Shown here one piece after another: positions 54,412-64,000 of a stretch of DNA of 64,000 bases. The notes under the pieces are model-generated. The model saw only the letters and a list, made by a program, of their open reading frames with translations, was not told the origin of the DNA and did not search any database. The translations under genes were made by a program, and so were the position numbers. The DNA comes from Rhizobiales bacterium YIM 77505. GTDB taxonomy: Bacteria; Pseudomonadota; Alphaproteobacteria; Rhizobiales; Beijerinckiaceae. The number at the start of each line of letters is the position of its first letter. The first letter of the stretch is position 1. The DNA is taken from positions 62,001 through 126,000 of the forward strand of contig JQNH01000001.1 in the NCBI GenBank assembly GCA_000745135.1, in the 5' to 3' direction.

Positions 54412-57318
54412 TCAATAGATCCAGCGGCCCCAGGGGTAGTCGGGATCGACGCGCCGGGGGCGGCGGCGGAATCGCTCGTCGTCGTCATACCAGGGCGTCT
54501 GCCCATAGGGCCCCAGCCAAGGGCGAGATTCTCCACGCGGCTGTCCCGGCCAGATCGGATAGGGCTCCGCCGGGCGGGGCGGCTGCGCATAAGGGCCGCG
54601 GTCAAAGCCGTCCCCCCAGCCGCCTGCTGCCTCCCCATCGTCCCACGGATCCTGCCGCCGCAGAGCATAGGCCCGCGCCTCCGGCACGAGGCGGTACTGC
54701 GTCTCGGCGAGGCGCCCGGAGCGGTCGAGGCGGAAATGCTCCATGAAGGCCGCGCGGCGATCATGCACCCGCTCGCCGCTTTGTAGATCGATCGGCAGGG
54801 CGATGAGCTGTTTCTCCACCTCCGGCGAGGGCGGAGCGAGCGGCGTGCGCGGCGCGTGATGGGTCCAGGCGGCCTCGATGATCCTCTCGAAGATCGGCAA
54901 GGCCACCTTGCCGCCCGTCTGGCCACGGCCGAGGGTGCGGCGCTTGCCGTCGGCGTTGTCGTGGCCGACCCACACGGCCACTGTGACCTCGTTCGTAAAG
55001 CCCACGAACCAGGCGTCGTTCTCCTGGTCGGTGGTGCCGGTCTTGCCGGCGACGTAAGGGGCGAGATGCCGGATCGGCCGTCCGGTGCCACGCTCCAGCA
55101 CGCCCTGGAGGATGGATTTGAGCTGATAGAAGGCCACCCGGTCGGCGGAGCCGATCGCCACTGGCGCCCGGGGCGTGCGCCGGTAAAGCTCGCGCCCGCC
55201 CTGCTCGACAGCCTCGACCGCGTAGGGTGCGGGGCGCAACCCCTCGTTGGCAATGGCGGCGTAGAAGGCGGCGAGATCGACCAGCCTGACCGGCTGGGCT
55301 CCCAGCACGAAGGGGTAGTAGCGCTCGCATTCGACGTAGAGCTGCGCTTCGAGGGCAAGCTCGCACACCCGCGCGAGGCTGCGGTCAGGCTGCGCGGCGA
55401 TGCCGCCGTCGAGGAGCCGCGCCGTGACGAGATTCTTCGAGTTCTCCAGCGCCCGTCGCAGGGTGACGAGGCCCGATGCGGCGCCATCATAGTTCTTCGG
55501 CATCCAATAATCCCCCGAACCGCCAATCGGGGGCAGCGCCACGGGGGCATCCCAGACGAGGGTATTGGGCTGAAGGCCGGTGGCGAGGGCGGCAAGATAG
55601 GTCAGCGGCTTCAAGGCCGATCCCGGCTGGCGATGGGCCTGGGTTGCGCGGTTGAGCTGGCTCAAAGGATAGGAGAAGCCGCCGACCATGGCGAGGATGC
55701 GGCCCGTCTTGTTCTCCAGCACGATCGCTGCGCCCTGAACGGTCGGACGGACGCGCAGCTCCGCCCGTTGAGCGCCGGGCTGCCCCTTGCGCCCTTTCGT
55801 TTCGACGACGCGCACATGGACGACGTCGTGGAGCTTGAGCCCTTGTCGGATCGAGGCCCTCCAGGTTGTGAGGGGCAGAATCCTGCCATCCTTCAGGCCG
55901 ACGCGGATCACGTCTCCATCCTTGCCGCGGCGCTTCTCGACCACGACCGCCGCGGGCCAGTGCACGTCGTAGAGCGGCAGGCGCGCCTGCTCGAGCGCCC
56001 GCTGCCAGGCCGGTCTTGAGCCCGGCGGCGCGGCCGTCTCCAGCTTCTGGATCGCTTCCGTCAGGTTCATTTCCGGGCCGGCGAAGTGGAAGCGCCCGGT
56101 GTTGAGTTCGTAGCGGGCCAGACCCTCCTGGAGGGCCGCCTCCGCCTCCCGCTGCAGCGCGGGCAGGAGTGTGGAGCGGACGGTGTAGGAGCCTGCGGTG
56201 ATCCGCTCGATTCCGGCGAGCGTGCGCACGTCCCGCGCCACATGATCGACGAAATGGAAGCCGGCCTCGCGGCGCAGCCGGTCCCAGGCGATCGTCCGCG
56301 GCCGCTCGGCGGCGAGCCGCTTCATCTCATCGGCGGCGATGACGCCGTCCTCCTGCATGCGGCTCAGGACATAGGCGAAGCGCTCCTGCGCCCGCTCGGG
56401 CTGTCGGTCGGGGCTGTAGTAGTTCGGGCCCTTGGTCAGCCCGGCGAGCAGGGCCCCTTCGGCGAGCGTAAGCTCCTTCGCCGACTTGCCGAACCAGCTC
56501 CGCGCCGCCATCTCGACGCCCCAGGAAGCGCGGCCGAGATAGATGGTGTTGAGATAGAGCTCAAGGATCTCGTCCTTGGAGAGGGTCTTCTCGATGCGGG
56601 CGGCGACGATCATCTCGCGCATCTTGCGGTCGTAGGTGACGTCGTCGCCGACCACCAAGTTCTTCGCCACCTGCTGGGTGATCGTCGAGCCGCCCTGCGG
56701 CCGTCCCGGTCGCGACAGATTTCCGATGAAGGCGCGGATGACGCCCCGTTCGTCGATGCCGCGGTGCTCCCGGAAGCGCTTGTCCTCGGCGGCGATGAAG
56801 GCCTGCCGCACATGCTCGGGGATCTCGCGCAAAGGCACGGAAATGCGCCGGGCATCGGCCTCGAAGACCTCGGCAAAGGGCTCGCCCTTGCCGTCAAGCA
56901 CCAGGCTGACGCCGGGCAGCGTCCGACCCTTGAGGGCCGTATGGTCAGGCAGGTCGCGCAGCGCCGCGTTGTAGTAGGCGATCACGGCCCCGACATCGAC
57001 CGGCGACGGCTCGACGGTCTCGTTCTTGCAGAATTGGCGATAGGAGGCGTGCAGCTCCCCGAGATTGACCCCCTGCAGGATCTTGACGTCGCCCGCGACG
57101 GCCTGCGGGTCTTCCATGGCCGTGGCGATCAGCCCGTCGAGATCGATATCCTCGATGCCGAAGGCCTTGCGCATGTGAGTGCAACCATCGCGCAGGATCT
57201 CAACCACCTCCGCCCGGTCACGGAGGGGATCGAACTCGGTCCGGACGGCGTCGGGGCGCGTCGTGACCTGGCTGAAGGTCAGCGCCGTCGCGAAGATCTT
57301 GACCAGAATGGGGTTCAT
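54412..57318 (-). CDS. bifunctional penicillin-binding protein (GT51 glycosyltransferase and transpeptidase)
   Basis: A 968-residue class A PBP that polymerises and cross-links peptidoglycan. The GT51 domain has AAEDKRFREHRGID with catalytic E178 and QGGSTITQQVAKNL (208-221). The transpeptidase domain has S567-x-x-K570 in PGSALKP, S627-K-N629 and K759-T-G. A short signal-like N-terminus is followed by about 110 extra residues before GT51, which is longer than in standard PBP1A. The C-terminal tail (about 885-968) is rich in Pro, Tyr, Trp and acidic residues. It ends 291 nt from the exported-protein gene, on the same strand, and may be independent of the T6SS. Confidence 0.95.
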   Translation of the reverse strand: MNPILVKIFATALTFSQVTTRPDAVRTEFDPLRDRAEVVEILRDGCTHMRKAFGIEDIDLDGLIATAMEDPQAVAGDVKILQGVNLGELHASYRQFCKNETVEPSPVDVGAVIAYYNAALRDLPDHTALKGRTLPGVSLVLDGKGEPFAEVFEADARRISVPLREIPEHVRQAFIAAEDKRFREHRGIDERGVIRAFIGNLSRPGRPQGGSTITQQVAKNLVVGDDVTYDRKMREMIVAARIEKTLSKDEILELYLNTIYLGRASWGVEMAARSWFGKSAKELTLAEGALLAGLTKGPNYYSPDRQPERAQERFAYVLSRMQEDGVIAADEMKRLAAERPRTIAWDRLRREAGFHFVDHVARDVRTLAGIERITAGSYTVRSTLLPALQREAEAALQEGLARYELNTGRFHFAGPEMNLTEAIQKLETAAPPGSRPAWQRALEQARLPLYDVHWPAAVVVEKRRGKDGDVIRVGLKDGRILPLTTWRASIRQGLKLHDVVHVRVVETKGRKGQPGAQRAELRVRPTVQGAAIVLENKTGRILAMVGGFSYPLSQLNRATQAHRQPGSALKPLTYLAALATGLQPNTLVWDAPVALPPIGGSGDYWMPKNYDGAASGLVTLRRALENSKNLVTARLLDGGIAAQPDRSLARVCELALEAQLYVECERYYPFVLGAQPVRLVDLAAFYAAIANEGLRPAPYAVEAVEQGGRELYRRTPRAPVAIGSADRVAFYQLKSILQGVLERGTGRPIRHLAPYVAGKTGTTDQENDAWFVGFTNEVTVAVWVGHDNADGKRRTLGRGQTGGKVALPIFERIIEAAWTHHAPRTPLAPPSPEVEKQLIALPIDLQSGERVHDRRAAFMEHFRLDRSGRLAETQYRLVPEARAYALRRQDPWDDGEAAGGWGDGFDRGPYAQPPRPAEPYPIWPGQPRGESRPWLGPYGQTPWYDDDERFRRRPRRVDPDYPWGRWIY

Positions 57319-57498
57319 GGCATGCCGTCGGCCCCATGAGGCGCGAAGCTTCGTGAATCAAAGCTGTACAAGAAGGCCCATTTGCGACCGCTTAACGCTT
57401 CTAGGGCGCATCGGGCTCCGCTTGAGGGCGAGGACGGGCCGGGGCGGGGCCCGTTCGCTTCGGCTCAGCCGTTCGCCACCCTCCACTTGTCGGGTTGA

Positions 57499-58533
<1,035 letters not shown>

Positions 58534-58555
58534 GCGCCCCCTCCGCCATCGGCGC

Positions 58556-58587
58556 TTGACTGTGACGCCGTGACGCGCTGGTATACA
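58556..58587 (+). promoter_or_regulatory. possible promoter of sucCD
   Basis: TTGACT (58556-58561) and TATACA (58582-58587) lie in the 158-nt gap between mdh and sucC. The 20-bp spacing is long for a standard promoter, so an activator or a different -35 may be involved. Confidence 0.4.
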
Positions 58588-58691
58588 ATATATCTGCGGT
58601 GGCCGGCCGGGGCTCTCCTGGCCGAACGAGCAGCCGAGAAGGCCTGCGCCGCAGGCGGCAGCGCTTGGCGGTAGGGAGAGGAACACCATCG

Positions 58692-59897
58692 ATGAACATC
58701 CATGAATATCAAGCCAAAGCGGTGCTCCGGGAGTTCGGCGTGCCGGTCGGCCGTGGCAAGGCCATCATGTCCGCCGACGAGGCCGAGGCGGCGGCGAGGG
58801 AGCTCGGCGGTCCGGTCTGGGTGGTGAAGGCCCAGATCCATGCCGGCGGGCGCGGCAAGGGCAAGTTCAAGGAGCCCGAGGCGGGCGACAAGGGCGGTGT
58901 GCGCCTTGCCCGCTCCATCGAGGAGGTGAAGACCTATGCCCAGCAGATGCTGGGCCGGACGCTCGTGACCCTTCAGACGGGTCCCGCCGGCAAGCAGGTG
59001 AACCGCCTCTACATCGAGGAGGGGTCGGACATCGCCTCCGAGTTCTACCTGTCCGCCCTCGTCGACCGCACCACGAGCCGCGTCGCCTTCGTCGTCTCGA
59101 CCGAAGGCGGCATGGACATCGAGAAGGTCGCTCACGACACGCCCGAGAAGATCCATACCTTCTCGGTCGACCCGGCCACCGGCATCATGCCCCATCATGG
59201 CCGGACCGTCGCCCGGGCCCTGGGCCTTTCCGGGGACCTGGCGAAGCAGGCGGCGGACCTCATCGGCAAGCTCTACGCCGCCTTTGTCGCCAAGGACATG
59301 AGCCTGTTGGAGATCAACCCGCTCATCGTCACGAGGGACGGCAAGCTCCTGTGCCTGGACGCCAAGATCGCCTTCGACTCGAACGCCCTCTACCGCCACC
59401 CCGACATCGTGGCGCTCCGCGACGAGACGGAGGAGGACGAGAAGGAGATCGAGGCCTCGAAATACGACCTCAACTACATCGCCCTCGACGGCTCGATCGG
59501 CTGCATGGTCAACGGCGCCGGGCTTGCCATGGCGACGATGGACATCATCAAGCTCTACGGCATGGAGCCGGCGAACTTCCTCGACGTCGGCGGGGGCGCG
59601 TCGAAGGAGAAGGTGACGGCAGCCTTCAAGATCATCACCGCCGACCCGAACGTGAAGGGCATCCTCGTCAACATCTTCGGCGGCATCATGCGTTGCGACG
59701 TCATCGCTGAGGGGGTGATCGCCGCGGTGAAGGAGGTGGGGCTGCAGGTGCCGCTCGTGGTCCGGCTTGAGGGCACCAATGTCGAGCTCGGCAAGAAGAT
59801 CATCAACGAGTCGGGGCTCAACGTCATCTCAGCCAACGACCTCGACGACGCGGCGCAGAAAATCGTCAACGCGGTCAAGGGCCTGAAGGCCGCCTGA
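58692..59897 (+). CDS. sucC: succinyl-CoA synthetase beta subunit (ADP-forming)
   Basis: A 401-residue SucC with the ATP-grasp domain ([36 protein letters not shown]) and the C-terminal CoA-ligase domain ([35 protein letters not shown]). The ATG at 58692 is the family start and has AGGGAGAGG upstream. It forms the heterodimer with SucD that converts succinyl-CoA to succinate with ATP formation. sucD follows after 14 nt. Confidence 0.98.
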   Translation: MNIHEYQAKAVLREFGVPVGRGKAIMSADEAEAAARELGGPVWVVKAQIHAGGRGKGKFKEPEAGDKGGVRLARSIEEVKTYAQQMLGRTLVTLQTGPAGKQVNRLYIEEGSDIASEFYLSALVDRTTSRVAFVVSTEGGMDIEKVAHDTPEKIHTFSVDPATGIMPHHGRTVARALGLSGDLAKQAADLIGKLYAAFVAKDMSLLEINPLIVTRDGKLLCLDAKIAFDSNALYRHPDIVALRDETEEDEKEIEASKYDLNYIALDGSIGCMVNGAGLAMATMDIIKLYGMEPANFLDVGGGASKEKVTAAFKIITADPNVKGILVNIFGGIMRCDVIAEGVIAAVKEVGLQVPLVVRLEGTNVELGKKIINESGLNVISANDLDDAAQKIVNAVKGLKAA

Positions 59898-59911
59898 GCA
59901 GGGATCAGACG

Positions 59912-60796
59912 ATGTCCATCCTCATCGACAAGAACACCAAGGTCATCTGCCAGGGCTTCACCGGCAAGAACGGCACCTTCCATTCCGAGCAAGCCATCGC
60001 CTACGGGACGAGGATGGTTGGCGGCGTCGCCCCGGGCAAGGGCGGCTCCACCCACCTCAACCTGCCGGTCTTCGACACGGTGGCGGAGGCGAAGGAGAGG
60101 ACGGGCGCCGACGCCACGGTGATCTATGTGCCGCCGGCAGGCGCGGCCGACGCCATTTGCGAGGCGATCGACGCCGAGATTCCGCTCATCGTCTGCATCA
60201 CGGAGGGCATTCCGGTTGCGGACATGGTGCGGGTGAAGCGTTCGCTCTGCGGCTCCAAGTCGCGCCTCGTGGGGCCGAACTGCCCCGGCGTCATGACGGC
60301 GGGCGAATGCAAGATCGGCATCATGCCGGGCAACATCTTCAAACCCGGCAGCGTCGGCATCGTGTCGCGCTCGGGCACCCTCACCTATGAGGCGGTGTTC
60401 CAGACGACGGCCGAGGGCCTTGGCCAGACGACCGCGGTCGGCATCGGCGGCGACCCGGTCAAGGGCACCGAGTTCATCGAGGTGCTCGACATGTTCCTGT
60501 CCGATCCCAAGACCGAATCGATCATCATGATCGGCGAGATCGGCGGCTCGGCCGAGGAAGAGGCGGCCGACTTCATCGCCCGCGAGGCGCGTAAAGGGCG
60601 CAAGAAGCCGATGGTCGGGTTCATCGCCGGGCGCACCGCGCCGCCCGGGCGGCGCATGGGGCACGCCGGAGCGATCATCTCGGGCGGCAAGGGCGGCGCC
60701 GAGGACAAGATCGCCGCCATGGAAGCCGCCGGGATCAAGGTGTCTCCGTCGCCAGCGCGCCTTGGCAAAACCCTTGTCGAAGTATTAAGGGGTTGA
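59912..60796 (+). CDS. sucD: succinyl-CoA synthetase alpha subunit
   Basis: A 294-residue SucD. It begins [21 protein letters not shown], with the CoA-binding Rossmann region ([13 protein letters not shown]) and [20 protein letters not shown]. The phosphorylated active-site His is in [16 protein letters not shown]. Normal length. It is 14 nt from sucC and 195 nt before sucA; that gap contains GCCCGGG and CCCGGGC arms that could form a hairpin. Confidence 0.98.
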   Translation: MSILIDKNTKVICQGFTGKNGTFHSEQAIAYGTRMVGGVAPGKGGSTHLNLPVFDTVAEAKERTGADATVIYVPPAGAADAICEAIDAEIPLIVCITEGIPVADMVRVKRSLCGSKSRLVGPNCPGVMTAGECKIGIMPGNIFKPGSVGIVSRSGTLTYEAVFQTTAEGLGQTTAVGIGGDPVKGTEFIEVLDMFLSDPKTESIIMIGEIGGSAEEEAADFIAREARKGRKKPMVGFIAGRTAPPGRRMGHAGAIISGGKGGAEDKIAAMEAAGIKVSPSPARLGKTLVEVLRG

Positions 60797-60991
60797 CGCC
60801 AAAAGGCCATCATCGCGCGCTGTGAAGCGCTGAACCGCAGAATCCGTCAGCCCGGGCACGGACCAGATCCGGACCCGGGCCTGAGACGCATGGCCGGCGC
60901 CCCCTTGGGGCGCTGCCTGCGTTTCGGGACCCGGAGGCGCCCGGGCGTGGACCCGGGTCGCGGCTCTGGGGTGGCGCCGCAGGAGACATCC

Positions 60992-63961
60992 ATGGCACGC
61001 CAGGACGCCAACGAGACCTTTCTCCAGACCTCCTTCCTCTACGGCGGCAATGCCGCCTATATCGAAGATCTCTACGCCCGCTACCAGGAGGACCCGGCCT
61101 CGCTCGACTCCGAGTGGCAGGCCTTCTTCGCCTCCCTGAAGGACGATGCCAGCCTCGTGCAGAAGAATGCCCGGGGCGCCTCCTGGAAGCGGCCGAACTG
61201 GCCGGTGCCGTTGAACGGGGAGCTGGTCTCGGCCCTCGACGGCAACTGGGCCCAGATCGAGCGCGCGGTCGGGGACAAGATCAAGGCGAAGGCGCAAACC
61301 AGGGGCGTCGAGATCACCCAGGCGGAGGTGCTCCAGGCGACCCGCGACTCGGTCCGGGCACTGATGCTCATTCGCGCCTACCGGGTCCGGGGCCATCTTC
61401 ATGCCAAGCTCGACCCGCTCAACCTCGAACCCCGGCAGAACGAGGCCGAGCTCCACCCCTCCCACTACGGGTTCACCGAAGCCGATTGGGACCGCCGGAT
61501 CTTCCTCGACAAGGTGCTTGGCCTCGAGTTCGGCACGATCCGCGAGATCGTTGCCATTCTCGAGCGCACCTACTGCCAGACCCTCGGCGTCGAGTTCATG
61601 CACATCTCCGATCCGGCCGAGAAGGCCTGGATCCAGGAGCGGATCGAGGGGCCCGACAAGGAGATCAGCTTCACGCGCGAGGGCAAGCGCGCCATCCTCA
61701 ACAAGCTCATCGAGGCGGAAGGCTTCGAGAAGTTCCTCGATCTCAAATACACGGGCACCAAGCGCTTCGGGCTCGACGGCGGCGAATCGCTCATTCCAGC
61801 CCTGGAGCAGATCATCAAGCGGGGCGGCAACCTCGGCGTGAAGGAGATCGTGATCGGCATGGCCCATCGCGGCCGCCTCAACGTGCTCACCCAGGTCATG
61901 GGCAAGCCGCACCGCGCCCTCTTCCACGAGTTCAAGGGCGGCTCCTTCGCGCCCGACGACGTCGAGGGCTCCGGAGACGTCAAGTACCATCTCGGAGCGT
62001 CGAGCGACCGCGTCTTCGATGGCAATTCGGTGCATCTGTCGCTCACCGCCAACCCTTCGCATCTCGAGATCGTCGACCCGGTGGTGCTCGGCAAGGTCCG
62101 CGCCAAGCAGGACCAGCACGGCTGCACGCCCGACAACCGCATTGCGGTGCTTCCGCTCCTGATCCACGGCGACGCAGCCTTCGCCGGCCAGGGTGTCGTG
62201 GCGGAGTGCTTCGGGCTGTCGGGGCTCAAAGGCCACCGCACCGGGGGCTCGGTGCATTTCATCGTCAACAACCAGATCGGCTTCACCACCGATCCGCGCT
62301 ACTCGCGCTCCTCGCCCTATCCGTCCGACGTGGCGAAGATGGTGGAGGCGCCGATCTTCCACTGCAACGGGGACGATCCCGAGGCGGTGGTGTTCGCGGC
62401 GAAGGTGGCGACCGAGTACCGGCAGCGCTTCCAGAAGCCGGTGGTGGTCGACATGTTCTGCTACCGGCGCTTCGGCCACAACGAGGGCGACGAGCCCGCC
62501 TTCACGCAGCCGAAGATGTACAAGGTCATCCGGCAGCATCCGACGACCCTTGAGCTCTACGCCAAGAAGCTGATCGCCGAAGGTGTCGTCACCCCGGCCG
62601 ACGTCGACGAGATGAAGGCCGCCTGGCGGGCCAAGCTCGACGCCGAGTTCGAGACCGCCCAGGGCTACAAGCCGAACAAGGCGGATTGGCTCGACGGCGC
62701 CTGGTCCGGCCTCAAGGCCGTCCGCGAGGACGCCGACGATGCCCGTCGCGGCCAGACCGCCGTCTCGGCTGCGACCCTGAAAGAGATCGGCGCCCGGATC
62801 ACCCGGGTGCCGGAGGGCTTCCACATCCACCGCACCATCCATCGCTTCCTGGAGAACCGCCGCAAGGCGATCGAGACCGGGGAGGGCATCGATTGGGCGA
62901 CGGCCGAGGCCCTGGCCTTCGGCTCGCTCCTTCTCGAAGGCCACCGCGTCCGCCTCTCGGGTCAGGATTGCGAGCGTGGCACCTTCTCGCAGCGCCATTC
63001 GGTGCTGATCGACCAGGAAACCGAGGAGCGCTACACGCCGCTCAACCATATCCGCGAGGGCGAGGACGCCCAGGCCCGCTACGAGGTCATCAACTCCATG
63101 CTCTCCGAGGAGGCCGTGCTTGGTTTCGAGTACGGCTACACCCTCGCGGAGCCCAACGCCCTCGTCTGCTGGGAGGCGCAGTTCGGCGATTTCGCCAACG
63201 GCGCCCAGGTCGTCTTCGACCAGTTCATCTCGTCCGGCGAGCGCAAGTGGCTGCGCATGTCAGGCCTCGTCTGCCTGCTGCCGCACGGCTATGAGGGGCA
63301 GGGGCCGGAGCACTCCTCCGCCCGGCTCGAGCGCTATCTGCAGATGTGCGCGGAAGACAACATGCAGGTCGCCAACTGCACCACGCCGGCCAACTACTTC
63401 CACATCCTGCGGCGGCAGTTGAAGCGCGACTTCCGCAAGCCCCTCATCCTGATGACGCCGAAGTCGCTCCTGCGCCACAAGCGCTGCGTCTCCCGCCTCG
63501 ACGAACTCGCCGAGGGCTCCACCTTCCATCGGGTGTTGTGGGACGACGCGCAGCTGGGCGCCGCGGGCGTCAAGCTCGTCCGCGACGACGAGATCCGGCG
63601 CGTCATCCTCTGCTCGGGCAAGGTCTATTACGACCTCTTCGAGGAGCGGGAAAAGCGCGGCATCGACGATGTCTACCTTCTGCGCGTCGAGCAGCTCTAT
63701 CCCGTTCCGCTCAAGGCCCTCGCCCATGAGCTCGCGCGCTTCCCGAAGGCCGACGTCGTCTGGTGCCAGGAGGAGCCGAAGAACATGGGCGCCTGGAGCT
63801 TCATCGAGCCTTACCTCGAATGGGTCCTGGCCCACGCCGGCTCGGCCGTGAAGCGGGCGCGCTATGCGGGGCGCCCGGCCTCCGCCGCCACGGCGACCGG
63901 CCTGATGTCCAAACATCTCGCGCAGCTGCAGGCTTTCCTCGACGAGGCCTTCGCTTCCTAG
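60992..63961 (+). CDS. sucA: 2-oxoglutarate dehydrogenase E1 component
   Basis: A 989-residue thiamine-diphosphate-dependent E1 (SucA) that decarboxylates 2-oxoglutarate and passes the succinyl group to E2. The N-terminal peripheral segment (TSFLYGGNAAYIEDLYARYQEDP) that docks to E2, the MAHRGRLNVL site, the ThDP/Mg region (GDAAFAGQGVVAE ... NNQIGFTTDP) and the C-terminal CQEEPKNMGAWSF are all present. The ATG at 60992 fits the family and has AGGAGA upstream; a longer frame starting at 60890 is not supported. The E2 gene sucB would be expected just beyond the window. Confidence 0.98.
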   Translation: MARQDANETFLQTSFLYGGNAAYIEDLYARYQEDPASLDSEWQAFFASLKDDASLVQKNARGASWKRPNWPVPLNGELVSALDGNWAQIERAVGDKIKAKAQTRGVEITQAEVLQATRDSVRALMLIRAYRVRGHLHAKLDPLNLEPRQNEAELHPSHYGFTEADWDRRIFLDKVLGLEFGTIREIVAILERTYCQTLGVEFMHISDPAEKAWIQERIEGPDKEISFTREGKRAILNKLIEAEGFEKFLDLKYTGTKRFGLDGGESLIPALEQIIKRGGNLGVKEIVIGMAHRGRLNVLTQVMGKPHRALFHEFKGGSFAPDDVEGSGDVKYHLGASSDRVFDGNSVHLSLTANPSHLEIVDPVVLGKVRAKQDQHGCTPDNRIAVLPLLIHGDAAFAGQGVVAECFGLSGLKGHRTGGSVHFIVNNQIGFTTDPRYSRSSPYPSDVAKMVEAPIFHCNGDDPEAVVFAAKVATEYRQRFQKPVVVDMFCYRRFGHNEGDEPAFTQPKMYKVIRQHPTTLELYAKKLIAEGVVTPADVDEMKAAWRAKLDAEFETAQGYKPNKADWLDGAWSGLKAVREDADDARRGQTAVSAATLKEIGARITRVPEGFHIHRTIHRFLENRRKAIETGEGIDWATAEALAFGSLLLEGHRVRLSGQDCERGTFSQRHSVLIDQETEERYTPLNHIREGEDAQARYEVINSMLSEEAVLGFEYGYTLAEPNALVCWEAQFGDFANGAQVVFDQFISSGERKWLRMSGLVCLLPHGYEGQGPEHSSARLERYLQMCAEDNMQVANCTTPANYFHILRRQLKRDFRKPLILMTPKSLLRHKRCVSRLDELAEGSTFHRVLWDDAQLGAAGVKLVRDDEIRRVILCSGKVYYDLFEEREKRGIDDVYLLRVEQLYPVPLKALAHELARFPKADVVWCQEEPKNMGAWSFIEPYLEWVLAHAGSAVKRARYAGRPASAATATGLMSKHLAQLQAFLDEAFAS

Positions 63962-64000
63962 TAAAGCAGCGCACCGGCGCAGGGGCGGGCGTCCCGGCCC

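Noticed and set aside
53060-54415. 451-codon version of the exported-protein gene starting at 54415
   Set aside because: The extra 98 codons run through two intergenic repeats and hide the signal peptide. A start near 54121 fits an exported protein better.

Overview
The window looks like chromosome of a high-GC alphaproteobacterium, most likely Hyphomicrobiales. The evidence is the mdh-sucC-sucD-sucA order at the right end, the alphaproteobacterial flavour of the TRAP and type VI secretion genes, and GC-rich palindromes of the intergenic-repeat kind. No rRNA or tRNA gene was seen, so the genus cannot be fixed from this piece alone.

Layout. (1) 20-6184: a CRISPR array of 84 repeat units, probably transcribed on the minus strand from a leader at 6185-6557. 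Next to the leader lie cas2 and a cas4-cas1 fusion. No interference (effector) gene is present in the window. (2) 8604-12813: a copper-response island. A CueR-type operator precedes copZ and a DUF305 protein on the plus strand. The facing copA-cueR operon has its own CueR-type operator. (3) 13007-14986: a chemoreceptor. (4) 15003-20802: a hexuronate-type operon, dctP-dctQ-dctM-uxuA, with a divergent GntR/FCD regulator. It is split by an IS481-family insertion with a perfect CCTAGA target duplication. (5) 21085-22086: a CtaG-family membrane protein.

(6) 22010 to about 54100: a type VI secretion system (T6SS). The minus-strand operon tssK-tssL-tssM-tagF-pppA-ppkA plus a small gene builds the membrane complex and the threonine-phosphorylation switch. 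A second minus-strand group is vgrG, a DUF6931-like gene and an FHA protein. The plus-strand operon ompA-like, tssA, tssB, tssC, hcp, tssE, tssF, tssG, tssH makes the sheath, tube, baseplate and recycling ATPase. Between tssK and the FHA gene, in opposite orientation, sits a probable effector with its immunity gene, and its 3' part is clearly poorer in GC. Four envelope genes of unknown or partly known role follow tssH: a BON-containing membrane protein, a small exported protein, an M23 peptidase-like membrane protein and another exported protein. (7) 54412-57318: a bifunctional penicillin-binding protein. (8) 57571-63961: TCA-cycle genes mdh, sucC, sucD and sucA.

The observations I consider most worth checking are: the 3' end of cas2 recurring twice more in the leader at 74-76 nt spacing, which equals the repeat-spacer period of the array; the toxin-immunity cassette inside the T6SS cluster; a C-terminal module apparently shared by the T6SS kinase and the BON protein; and a strong hairpin between tssC and hcp.
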